Part shown: piece after piece, positions 34,142 through 45,038 of the stretch | Layout of the letters: the number at the start of each line of letters is the position of its first letter | Position numbering within the stretch: the first letter of the stretch is position 1 | NCBI RefSeq assembly: GCF_001619985.1 | Contig: NW_017264203.1 | Coordinates: forward strand, 496,001 to 560,000 | DNA from: Xylona heveae TC161 | Taxonomy: Eukaryota > Ascomycota > Xylonomycetes > Xylonales > Xylonaceae | DNA length: 64,000 bases | Direction of reading: 5' to 3' | Translations under genes and position numbers: made by a program | Notes under the pieces: model-generated | Databases searched by the model: none | The model's input: only the letters and a program-made list of their open reading frames with translations | Told to the model about the DNA's origin: nothing

Positions 34142-35240
34142 TTATGCAACAGTGTCCAGACTGCCCTTGCCAACCGTAGTGCCAACAGCATCATCACCCT
34201 TCTGTTGTCGGAGCTTTTCCTCAAATTTGGCAAATTCCTGCATGGCAATCTCTTCCTCTTGATCAAGGACCTGATGGACGGCCTGAACCTCTTCAATCTA
34301 TATTACAACTGCGTCAGCAAGGTAAATGCGCCAAACGGAAATATGATGAGCGACTCACATAATGCATCAACATGCTCTCAATGCCATTCTTCAAAGTGAC
34401 AGTGCTTGAATCGCATGTTCTGCAGGCACCCCGGAGCTTCAGCAATACCGTCCCATTTTCAAAGCCTCTGAATTCAATGTCACCACCATCTTCCTGGATT
34501 GCTGGCCGAATGCGCGTCTCTAGTAGCTCCTTGATCATGCCGACTACCTCACTGTCCTCTTCATTATAACCAAGTGAGTCAGCTTCAAGCCCTTCCTGGC
34601 CGCTCTCTGTGGCGCTGCCCTCGACAACCGTGACAATCTCTTCCCCTTTCGTAACCGCCTCGGTGATAAGGCTGAAAACTTCCGGTTTGACATGTGCCCA
34701 ATTGGCGTCTGGGCTTTTTGTCACAGTAATAAAATCTAAGCCATAGAAGATTGATGTAACGCCTTCCACATTTAGGAGACTAGCGGCAAGTGGAGAAGGA
34801 TAAGGCGGAGAAAGCGTCGAGCGAGGGGAAAGATATTCAAGGAAAGGAGTAGATACACCTTCAGGAAGGACGCGGTGGTTAGGAAGAAATTTCAGTGCCT
34901 GCTCATATGTTAATGCATTAATCCTTCTTTAATTGTACTCATGGCGAGACGCAGTGTTTCATAGGGATGAACAGCTTACATCAGGATTGGGAGTGGGTTC
35001 AGTCTGAATGAAGATAGTTCGGCGGCCGCCCAGACCAGCTGGGTTAAAATTGGGAGCAGATGATCTCGAAGCAAGAGGCCGGGTTCGAGAGCCCGTTGAG
35101 AAGGCGCCTGTGCGTTGTGATAGTTGGTGGAATTGCCTCACAGCGGGAGTGGCAAGTCGGGCGTTGGATGCCGCTCTAGTTGCGGTGCGCAGCTCTGAAA
35201 TGAACCGCGTGGCGGATCGGGAGACCGCATTTGCAACCAT
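34142..35240 (-). CDS. NFU1: Mitochondrial iron-sulfur scaffold Nfu1
   Basis: Late-acting [4Fe-4S] cluster carrier that supplies lipoate synthase and respiratory enzymes. Three exons (35240-34980, 34898-34359, 34297-34142) give 318 residues. The N-terminus (MVANAVSRSATRFISELRTATR) is a typical mitochondrial presequence. The Nfu N-domain starts at IFIQTEPTPNPDALKFLPNH and includes GVTSIFYGLDFITVTK. The C-terminal domain has EDGGDIEFRGF and the cluster-binding CRTC (Cys about 246 and 249) in RGACRTCDSSTVTLKNGIES. A charged tail follows. The donors are GTAAGC and GTGAGT. The gene is divergent from the zf-HIT gene with 268 bases between the start codons. Confidence 0.95.
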
Positions 35241-35508
35241 GCTGGATGAATATAAGCTCAGTAAGGAGCCCGTTTGACGATATAGCAATCAATTGTTGTT
35301 GAAGTTTCAATATCAATAGTCATTGAGAAAACTGCCCATGACGTTATTGAAGCCGATCTCCGAACATGTTTAATCAGCGACACGTGATTGGCTTATCCTT
35401 CTTTAGGAAATTTGATTGATCTGCTTGGGCGAGGAACGAAAACACTTTTTAATTATTGGCGTTTAGGACGGTGAAGATTCTGTGTGATAAATCTGCTGTC
35501 AGGAAACC

Positions 35509-36191
35509 ATGACACTATGTGAGGTTTGCAATCAGGAGGTTTCAAAGTATAAATGTCCGACATGTAGACTGCAATAGTAAGGAAGCTCCAAAAGGCCAAA
35601 TCGATTTCGATTCAAAATTACTGATAAATAACTTGTTATTCTCGGCACAGCTGCTCAATTGCATGTTACAAAAAGCACAAAACAGCCCACGAAGTAAGCT
35701 CCGGCGGAGATGTTCAAGCGGCTCCTTTCGCTCAGCTGTCCTCCGCAGGATTTGAAGCTGCCAGTACGAATGTTCCTTCTCCGATCGTAGATACGCCCGA
35801 GACAAAACCTCCCCAGGCTACCGTTGAAGGATTCGCTGCACTACCGGCATCGGAGGAGCTGGCACAACTGCTCAAGGCTTACCCAAACCTGCAGAAACAA
35901 CTTCATGAAATTTATGAATGCACACTAGAGACTGCTGCAGCATCTAGTTTTCTACCTAGACATGAGTCGAGCCGTGGCCGTGGCTTCCGCGGTCGAGGCC
36001 GCGGTCGTGGTGGTCGAGGAGGACGGGATGGCGGCAGAGACAGGCCGTGGACACCGGAAAAGGGCATAAAAGATGGATTGTATTCATATCGTCGAGCAAA
36101 GGTGGCCGGAGGAGAGCGCGAAGCGGGCTTGCTCGCTTTCGCGGAGTTAGTGCTCAAGTTGTGTCCACCGCCTCGCAGTGATGCCGGCTGA
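35509..36191 (+). CDS. Zinc-finger HIT protein with RGG-type tail
   Basis: Two exons (35509-35576 and 35651-36191) give 202 residues. The zf-HIT domain spans the junction: MTLCEVCNQEVSKYKCPTCRLQ, then YCSIACYKKHKTAHE, with the spaced Cys pairs (CEVC, CPTC, YCSIAC) and the final CxxxHxxxH-like part expected. The middle is polar. Residues about 145-165 are an Arg/Gly repeat (GRGFRGRGRGRGGRGGRDG), suggesting RNA binding. The C-terminal SYRRAKVAGGEREAGLLAFAEL is a helix of unknown role. The first exon has only 22 codons and a GTAAGG donor, so the gene is easy to miss. zf-HIT proteins act in box C/D snoRNP assembly (Hit1) or chromatin remodelling; which applies here is not clear. Confidence 0.82.
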
Positions 36192-37258
36192 CGATAAGCG
36201 TGCAAAATCATGCCTTACACTGGGCAAGACAAAGATCACATCGATACTGTCTACGACTGTCGATGTAAATCAGAAATTCACATGGCATAAGAAAGTTGGC
36301 TACTTAGCTCTCACAATCACGCCGATTTTGCTCTCCACGACCCACGGACGCCAGGACTGTCGATTGAGGATGAATTATACCTGTCAAGAGCACCAAGCTT
36401 TTCTCCACATAGAACAAAACTTCTGACGGAGAGGAGACGGAAGCAGGCTCTATTTGACGGATCCGATGGCCGCTCTACTTTAGCCTGATCATTATTCATT
36501 CCATTAGTATAGCAGGTCATTGGTGCTCTATACCCATCGAGAAGAGAATTCCACAGATAACAGACATCTCAATCTGCTTGACTGATATTCTTTGATGCCC
36601 AGTTCTGGCAGCATAGAGATTTTATTTAATACAAAATATTTCATCTACAACTCCTATCAAGAATATGAACAAATTCGCTCTTTTAATGTATACTGTGATA
36701 GCTCTCGCGAGCGAAACACCAGTGTTAACCCCCATTTTATCTTCGCCTTAAGCTGAACATGCCCAAGAAAAACCTGAAGTTGAGAAATTTGTCGTTGCTT
36801 TGAATGATAAGACGAGAGGAAATAAGAGATCAAAGCAATATTTCAAACATAATGAAAGAACTTTTCACGCATATGGCGTGGTGCCGGCCCCAGCGGATCA
36901 AAAAAAAAAAATACAGCACCTGCGTACGAGTCAATAAAATCGATCGATAGAGTGCCTTCCAAGTAAAATTTATTATGTTCAAAAGTTAATTGAATAATGA
37001 TATGAAATATTAGAAAAGCCAAACCAAAAGATAAAAAAAAAAAAAAAAAAAAAAGACCATCAAGATGAAACCAAGAAAAAGTGAAAAGAGAAAGATGCCG
37101 CTTCATCATGTCATCCATATCAATACGCCATATAATGATTACGCTGGGAACAGAAAAGCATCAAGAGGTGAAAAATGAAGAGGTATAAAGCCAACCGGAC
37201 TTGAAGATGGCGATGAGGAGGATACGATAATGTCGAATGCCGGCAAGGGCGATGCCGC
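36192..37258. other. Intergenic between convergent zf-HIT and RasGEF genes
   Basis: 1.07 kb of AT-rich spacer and 3' UTRs. It includes a run of 22 A at 37033-37054. No gene or structured element is recognised. Confidence 0.5.
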
Positions 37259-40200
37259 TTAGCGCTGGTGAAGCCAGCTGAAAATTTTCTTATCAGCCAG
37301 GCTTGAGCCAGAATTATTTGATGGCTCCACGTGGACACTTCTTTCATATAAGGCCTGTGGGAGCGAATCGATTAGCTTGATTCATAACTTGAGATAACAA
37401 CAAAACATAGACCTTAAAATGAAGGTCATCAATTTTTCTGGGAGAGGTATGATACTCACATTGTCATCCTTGGGGAATTTCGCCTCTTGCACGAGACGCT
37501 GAACTTCTTCATTCCGAACGAGACGGGTGTATGGAGCGCTCTGACTCTTCTGGACGCAAATAATGACCTCTCCCATAATCTCAAATTTTTTCCAGTTGAT
37601 GCGGTCTTTTCGTTCGCCGATGAAGGTTCGATTTCCCTCCTCTGCAGAGACAAGGTCTCGACGATGAAGCGGGAGGAAAGGAATACGCTCTGAAGACGTG
37701 TTCTCCCATGCAAGACGATAAGCAAAATGGCTTTTCTGCGTGCCCATTAGGATTTCCAAGCGCATAAAATTTTTCTGCGCTTGCGGCGAAACCAGCTCGC
37801 GTGTCTGAGCAAGTCTATACACAGCCATTCCATTGAGTCCCGCAATCACCGCCCCCAATCCATTATAGTTGTTCAATTGACGAAGTTTCTGTTCAAGCAT
37901 TAGTGGTGCCAATTCTTTGCAAATCTCATTGAAATACCCACCCAAGCAAGATCCATCATTCTCTCCATTGCTTTCGCGCGGTGCTTTGGTTTATCGCGCA
38001 ACAAGATCATGCTCGCCACCCACCCGGCCAAATGGTTGAACTGAGCAATCATCCTATTGACATTTTCAAGACCTCTACACTTTTCCTTTTGCTCAGCCGA
38101 CATGCTGACGTGTCGCACAAGGTCTCTGGGGCGAATCGCCGAGAACATGATGTAGTCGATGCGCGTTATTTCTCTTGCTATTTCTATTTCCGGCGTATCC
38201 ATAAACTGGTGCCACTGAACTTTGCTCAGAGGTATTTTGGGGATTGGGCTCAAAAGAGCTGCCTGACGTCTTGCAACGCCGATCGGACTTGACGCCGACA
38301 GGGACTGACTATCAGAAAACACACCAGAAGGGGCTAGTCGAGACGAGCCAGAACGAACAGAAGAGCTGCTGGAAGCACGGACTGACTTTCCGCCCTCTAA
38401 AGTTGCTCCGGTAAAGCAACGACATAGCTCATCGCCAACTGCATATGGGGCATTCAACGTAGTGGAAGAACTTCGTACAGACGGTGCTTTGCTGGGGGCG
38501 AGGCTCTCTTCCGTGTTCGCTCGTTCCCGCAGGCTGTCGGAGCATGCCCAGTCGGTGTCATCGTCTTCGATTACAGTTTCCAGGTGCGCCACCATTTCTT
38601 TGGCAGCTACTGCGAAGACTCTGCTCCCGGCCAACCTCGAGATGAACAAGTTCATACGGCGCTGGGTTCGCGGGTGGGCGAAATCCCCTGGATAGCCTTC
38701 GATCCATTGTGCCATGACGTTGACGTATCTTAATTGTGACGCCATGCGAAGCATGCGTGGAATCCCCGAAGTGTTCAACGCGTCGAAATGTTGAATAACT
38801 GATTCGAGGAGTTCACCTGGTGTTGCGAACTTACGATATAGGCAGAGAAAGACTGCCGCAAATTTGGCGTCTGCTTTTGACATGGGTTGAGATAGTAATC
38901 TATCCACGAGTTCTTCGAAAGAGAAGCCAACATCAGAAGCACCTGGTGTCGACGTTTCTTGGTATACTGATGGGGCGCTCCCGGGGCCCGGATCATTGTC
39001 ATCGGTCTCCTCAGCCATGCTGAGATGGGTCCGTGCTGTACTATCTACTGAATTCGATGACCCATGCTTGGGTCTCCCGTGCATTGGTGCTCGTAAATGC
39101 GAGCTTTCCGAAGCTGACCGAACTCTTCCGGGATTCTCGACACCGCTGCCATCGCGACTTGCAATGGTCTGACTCAATGAGAGATTAGACCCCGTACGGC
39201 CATCAGGTTCGGGAGTCGTGCCTGGAACATCTGCACAAGAGGATCGACCATCGTTGAGCGAATCCATTGCCGTGCTTTTGCTTGAAGGCCGTGTAGGAGG
39301 ATTGTAGTGGTCTGAAAAGCACCTGCGTTAGCACAACGGAAATTTGAGGCTAAATCGGGCAAGTAAAATGTGCAAGCCAGAGCTATATTAGATTCCAAAA
39401 ATGGCATCTGGAAATATAATGAATAAAAGATCTCCGTCATTACAAATGACGACATCGTATTTCTCCGTGTTTCCTCAGGCACGAAAAGGCAAAGGGCCGA
39501 AACTTCACCTACCGTTGGTATGAGCAAGGATCTTTTTCAGAATTAGACCAACGCAGCGTCTTTGGCTCTCTGGAGCGCCAGCGGACGTTTGCTGGGACTC
39601 GACATTGCCTAGAGATGAAGCGGCTTTTTCTAGCACCGTAGGATTGACCTCCACAGAGTCAAGAGGACTATCACATTTGCAGGCGACAAGGATACATGGC
39701 ACTGATGCTTTCGTAAGGGCGTCTGTGGGCAAGATTGGTGGTCAGTAGATCTATTTTATACGTGTTATTGCAGATCAGACAGTTCTGCGTTCAGGGAGCA
39801 CAGCTCTCTTATTGGTGAGGGGGAAGTGGATGAGCACTATGGCTTTACGAAGCGCAAGGATGAAATTCTTACTCAGAAGATTAGGCAATGCCGCGACACT
39901 TTGACCATTTGTTACGTCGTACAACAGCAGAGCACCATCAACTCGTGGAAATACTTGGCCCTCAATCTCAAATGGCCATTTGATAGAATGATCATTTCTG
40001 ATTTCAACGTCGTTCAAGCGTATTTCCAGACATCGCACTTGGTGCGTAACCTTATTTAGCGACAGGCGTCTGCTTGTAATGGTTGAGCGAGGAGGCTGAC
40101 TGAGGGCGAGCGCTCGCTGAACAAACGTCGTCTTGCCAACCCCGCTTTCACCTACCACGGCAATCCGAACCTCGCGCATGTCGGAGGCAAAACCGTCCTA

Positions 40201-40906
40201 CTCAATCAAAAGGTTGGGTTAGTAGATGCATATTGATGACTATACTAGATATATAAAAATAAAATACATCTCTCCGGCGATGGCGAGCAAAAAGTATGAA
40301 ATATGTCAAGCAATTGGAGATGCTCAATATAGAAAAATGACATACCTTGATGTCGTCTCTTGGATTATCATCAATAGTTTGAGCATCAACGCCGGAAACT
40401 ATGACATCGGCTTTGTTCTCCTCGGCGCCCACGCTCTCTTCAACAATCTTATTGTCGTCAGATGTGATTGATAGTATTGGTGTATTCAGTATTGAGGCCA
40501 ACCCCGCAGGGTGTGAAGAGTGAGAACCCCGCGAGACTGGAGCATCGCGTACAAATGTTGCGGAATTACTGGAGCTATGACCGTGAGCGGTGCCAGTCGG
40601 TGCGGCAGACGCAGTATGAAGAGATGGCGAGCTCAGTTGATGGACTGCTGGTGCCGACCGTGTACGATCAGCCAATCCGGGGCGAGCCAATGGGCGAGGA
40701 GAGCTCGCCAGGGGGTCAATTGAGTCGGAAAACTCAGGCAGTTCGGGCAACTGCGGGGAGGAAGTAGAAGAAGAGAAAGAAGCCGTTGGGCCTTCAGGGG
40801 GTTGTTGATAGAGACGTTCTTGCTGTTCTCGGGAACGACCTGGTTGGATGGACGCAGAGGTCGACATGGACCTGGCGCCTCTTGCTGGCGCCAATGGAGG
40901 AGACAT
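37259..40906 (-). CDS. Ras-like domain fused to Ras guanine-nucleotide exchange factor
   Basis: Six exons (40906-40346, 40197-39873, 39722-39513, 39311-37942, 37888-37460, 37354-37259) give 996 residues with all phases consistent. Residues 1-190 are Ser/Pro-rich. Residues about 195-365 form a Ras-like G domain: a P-loop GESGVGKT (203-210), the strand DGALLLYDVTNGQSV, and a helix ending CVGLILKKIL. Two motifs are altered: G3 DTAG reads EIEG (264-267) and G4 NKxD reads CKCD (310-313). The REM (RasGEF-N) domain starts near 495 (FSFEELVDRLLSQPMSK). The catalytic CDC25-type domain spans about 740-985 (EIEIAREITRIDYIMFSAIR, KLRQLNNYNGLGAVIAGLNG, KDRINWKKFEIMGEVI). The GEF half should activate Ras or Rap/Bud-type GTPases; the bound GTPase is unknown. 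Whether the G domain binds nucleotide is open. Confidence 0.88.
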
Positions 40907-43900
40907 TGTACAGTACGGTATGTACGTATAGTATTGCAAAGGACATGCACCTTCTCTCCTTCCCGCCCTGCACCCGGAGTCTTCTCTCTAATTTTCTTTC
41001 TTTCTTTGTTGCCCTTTCCCCCGCTTCGTCCTTACAAGATCGAATATATTCGCTGTCACCCGTCTCCAGAGCCAGCGCTTTCCTTGTCTTATTAACGACA
41101 AGTTCCTCTGATTCTTCACTTCACACCTCTGTATCGATATTGCTTTCCCCCAATCCGTTCGGTGCCGCCGCCTCCTCCGCCGCCGCGGTGTGTCACCAGA
41201 GGCGGGAATTGGTCAATCGGATCGATAGGATGCTCGTTCCCGAAGCCTGTCACAATCCGTCAACAACGCCCTCAACGGTGTGGCCCTCAATTTCTAAGGC
41301 AGGTACGGCGTCGAACCAATTGGCTCCTTCGTCTTGAAGCAGTACCCGATAGATACAACAATTGTAAATATAGCAAAGTCCGGCGTGTCACCCTTTGCCA
41401 CGATTGTGGTAGAACAAGGATTGAATTAATGGATGCGAACAATCAGCTAGCTAGCTGTATGGATACGATACGAGATGGCCTTGCTCCCCCGGGCCAAGAG
41501 TAATTCTAAAGTCAGACATGGTCTCGATCGAGGCTAAGAGGTTTAATCTACGCGCGCGAGGTCGCGGGAATCCAGAACGACGGGAAGCATGGTAGGTGGA
41601 GGATTTTGGTTGATTGCGATGGAGTGCGGTAGAATTGACTGAATGCGATCGGGAGTGTCTTGGTGTGTCGTCGAGCAACCAAGTGTGGGGAGGGGAGATA
41701 GGTCGCGCAAAGTAGTGTGGGACGCCCAGGAGGGTGTGGAGAGACGAGTATGCGTGCTGGGAAAACTATTTGCTTTTGGCGCTCTTTTTGATTGTTTGGA
41801 TTCTCGCTGTTCCGCTATTCAATGATTTTTTACTTTTCAATCGCTTTTTCCGCACTCTCTGGCCCCCCTTTTTGCTTTTCTTTTCTTACCTCTCATGCCG
41901 CCCTCTGATTGGGGACTTTCTCGAAATGGTCCAAGCGCAAGTTGTGGGACCCTAAGCATCTTAGTGGTACGCGGGGAAGAACGTCAAGGCTTGATGAGCA
42001 TCACTGAAAGAACGAGGCAGACAGAGAAATGGTATCGACGAGAATGAAAATGTAGGATCTGTAATTGGTGCTCATGCGACGAGCAAAATCGGCCTATCAC
42101 TGACCTTATGCTTTGCGGATCACAGGGAGATTTCTACTGTTATCAGGGTGGACATATATGGATGCTATAGCTCGTAACTTAACTTCAAACCAGCAGCTTT
42201 TCTCGAAAGTCAGCAGCAAGAGGAAGGAACGCTCGAGACAGCGTTCTGGCCCCGCCAGTCTGACAGGTGGTTTTGATTTGAGAGTCGTAGGTAGATAAGG
42301 CATCTTGAGCTACTGTCTCCAACGTACTCTATGATGGAGTACTCATAATTCATAGCATGTGGCTAATAATTCGCACATGTAGCCTTTTATATACAGTACT
42401 TCTCTTATGACTCGGGGTTTCCAAGGTACGAAGTACCCAAGCCTACTCGAAGAATCCAACGACATGTCAACAAGCGGCACGGAACGCCCCGGACAGAAGT
42501 CCCATTTACGATATTGGGGATTTATTATGACCAATTTAAGCCACGGCTATGGCTCTTCGTATATCAACCTTTGAAATGCCGCGTTTTCACGCCGCACCTT
42601 TCCTGATGCCGGAGAGGAACACGGTTCCTTACCTTAGTTGAATCAGTCCGCTTGAATTTCAAAACTTGCAATCAGGCGTTCCATTCCATGGCTGAGCTAC
42701 TCTTGAAAAATGTAATAGTCGTACTTGACACTCAGCCGTCCCCGACATGTCAAGCCATGTTGAGTCACTACTCTTGTTAGAATAACGATGGCAGGATAAA
42801 TGGAGTTTCTTTGACCTCGCGCGGACCCACGCATATCTAGTGCGTGGGGAAAGGAGTATAACAAGGCCATTAGCAGACGCTAAAAGCCACTTGAAGCCTA
42901 TCAAACGCCTCGATTCGTGATGTCCTTGTTCCTGGCTTGGAAATAGAGGGAGGGCAAAGTGACAACGCGGGGAAAGGGGGAAGAGGGACGATATGGAAAT
43001 TGTACCGATTGGTCTCTTGACGCTTCAAGGCTGAAGGGCACATGACCTCGGCTACCCTAAAGCAGCATAGCCAAGGCTGCATCAAGCAGACAAGCCGTTG
43101 CTTGGTATATTGACCACGAGACCGCTTCCGTAGGTGCAATGACCCCAAAGAAACTGCTAACTTCATGGTGTGATAAGAGTCATGGTAAGAAGATATACTG
43201 TGGCATTGAAAGCCGGTGATTCTTAGTTTATTATGAGAGCACTGTGAATAGTGCACTTGCTCGCCCCTTCGTTGAGGGTTTTCGACCAAAAAGCCCGCTC
43301 CGGGCGATCAGCGGCCAAATGATGCAACCGCGCCGCTGATCCGGCCCAGAGGTGTAGGCATCTGAGTGAAAGGGACAAATCTCGTCATTGTGTTCTTTTA
43401 GGGGGTTGATGCAGGTAATAGCATCACCACCACCACCACCACCATCATCATTATTAGAACGAGAAATCATCCCTTTGCCCCCTAGTGCCTTTGGTTCCTG
43501 GCTCATTTGTCGCTTGGATCGTTCCGTTCGCGCGCCGCCAACCTCGAGGCTATTGCACTTTGCTGCTGATATTTATTGTTAAATCATAGTCTAACATGCG
43601 CCCCAGCAACGTCTCATTGACACCATTTCAGTATGCAACACACAAAACGCCACTTGTGCCGCCCATCTCTGCTAGCAAACATGCTAGGCGGACCACCACG
43701 ACTGCCGTCATGAAAGAGCTCAGTGGAGCATAATTGTTGATGTCGTCCTTCTTTTCGCATGTCCCTCCCTGGCTGACCTTACCGCCCCATGCGGACCTCG
43801 TTCCGCGGGCGCCGCAAAACTCCCCTGGGCCGGACGGCCGGGCATGTCACGAACATGGCTGAGATCCTTTTGAATCATTCTTGTCTTAAAAAGCGGTCTA

Positions 43901-44107
43901 CCTTATTAGCGCAGAAAATGACCTGGTGATATAATGTATCCTCGACGCACCCTCACTTGTTGTATAAATACATTGACACTTCCTGCATCCACCCTTTGGC
44001 CTTGACGCTGTGAATACGTACATGCTCGTCCGAGTGTCTTGGTCTTTGGATTTCACTCACATCCTTTGATATTCTATTTGATTTGGATCTCCTTTATACG
44101 GTCCACC
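40907..44107. other. Gene-sparse stretch upstream of the RasGEF gene
   Basis: 3.2 kb between two divergent genes. The plus strand at about 40950-41170 and 41830-41900 is CT-rich, as in promoters. A CAC/ACC triplet run lies at about 43424-43446. The longest open frames (40786-41337 plus, 42870-43289 minus) carry no recognisable domain and look like chance. The last ~200 bases are the likely promoter and leader of the gene at 44108. Confidence 0.4.
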
Positions 44108-45038
44108 ATGACTGTCGCAACTCTGCAAGCACAATCTTCATCTACTGTACGTTCTCCGATGATCACCTCGGCACATATATATCAGCCTTTTGCTCTAATA
44201 CTCAGGATGACAGTCCGCATTTCCGCATCGTTCTCATACGCACCCGCTGCACAACACGGGGCCCGGGCGACGAGTGAAGAAAGGCGAACCTTTTGATCCT
44301 GCGGAGCTATGTCGGCGACTCGAGCAGCACCGTAAGCAAGACGAGGAAGCCCGCCGGCGACGGAGCGAGCGAGCCGAAAAATATGCTGCCAAGCAGCAGC
44401 CTCAGCAACCGTCGCAGCCGTTCCGATACACTCCGCAATATGCGGCCGCAGACTTTGCTGCTACCTCCATGCCAGATCCAGTTACACATGAATCAGTCCA
44501 CATCTTGGCGCGACCAGTGATTGATCGATTTCGCTCCCGTCCAACGGTGAAAGAGCCCCAGCATGGGTTCTCGCCATCGCAGCTGTCGGCGCGGCTGGAG
44601 GCCGTCCAGGCGGACATGGATTCTAATGCGGAGCGCAATCAATTCCAACGGACGCGCATCCTGCAGGATGCAGCCAACCGAGAGGAGAAGCAAGGCAACT
44701 CGCCTCGTCACTCACGCCAGATCGATGAGCGACCATTGAGCATGGGCGACCTGGATCTGGCGCAGCTGATGCCGAAGCAACACAGGTCCCACTACGTCCC
44801 TCCCGCTAACGACCGCCCTAACTGGGCCGAGACCGACGAATGCGAGGAGCACCACAAACTTCATCATCTATTTGAGCGTATCCAATCCTTTGGCGGAAAC
44901 TTGTCGGACAGTACGTCAAAAAGATCATCCAAGGCCATTGGCAAGGACAGACTTGGCAAGCTGGTCTCGCCGCCCGTGCAGCAGAGGGAACCAGCCCGAC
45001 GCCGTTCTAGCATCATGGGTCTTTTCAAGAAAGCTTGA
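44108..45038 (+). CDS. Conserved fungal protein of unknown function
   Basis: Two exons (44108-44146 and 44214-45038) give 287 residues. The N-terminus is MTVATLQAQSSST. The second exon continues to RRVKKGEPFDPAELCRRLEQ, a charged helix (HRKQDEEARRRRSERAEKYA) and a Gln-rich segment. After this come a Pro/Arg-rich middle and a basic tail ending RRRSSIMGLFKKA. The motif KKGEPFDPxEL followed by an Arg-rich helix is, to my memory, shared by uncharacterised Pezizomycotina proteins; no domain or catalytic residue is visible. Two acceptors lie 8 bases apart: CTCAG at 44205 leads to a stop after 23 codons, while ACAG at 44213 gives the long protein, so the second was chosen. The branch of this 67-base intron is not clear. 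Confidence 0.6.

Noticed and set aside
35080-35100. Hairpin with a GGTTCGA-like loop resembling a tRNA T-arm
   Set aside because: It lies inside NFU1 exon 1 and there is no matching A box or acceptor stem. No other tRNA-like B box in the window had its partners either.
40786-41337. 183-codon plus-strand frame overlapping the RasGEF start
   Set aside because: The first part is antisense to exon 1 of the RasGEF gene, and the rest is a CT-rich promoter-like tract.
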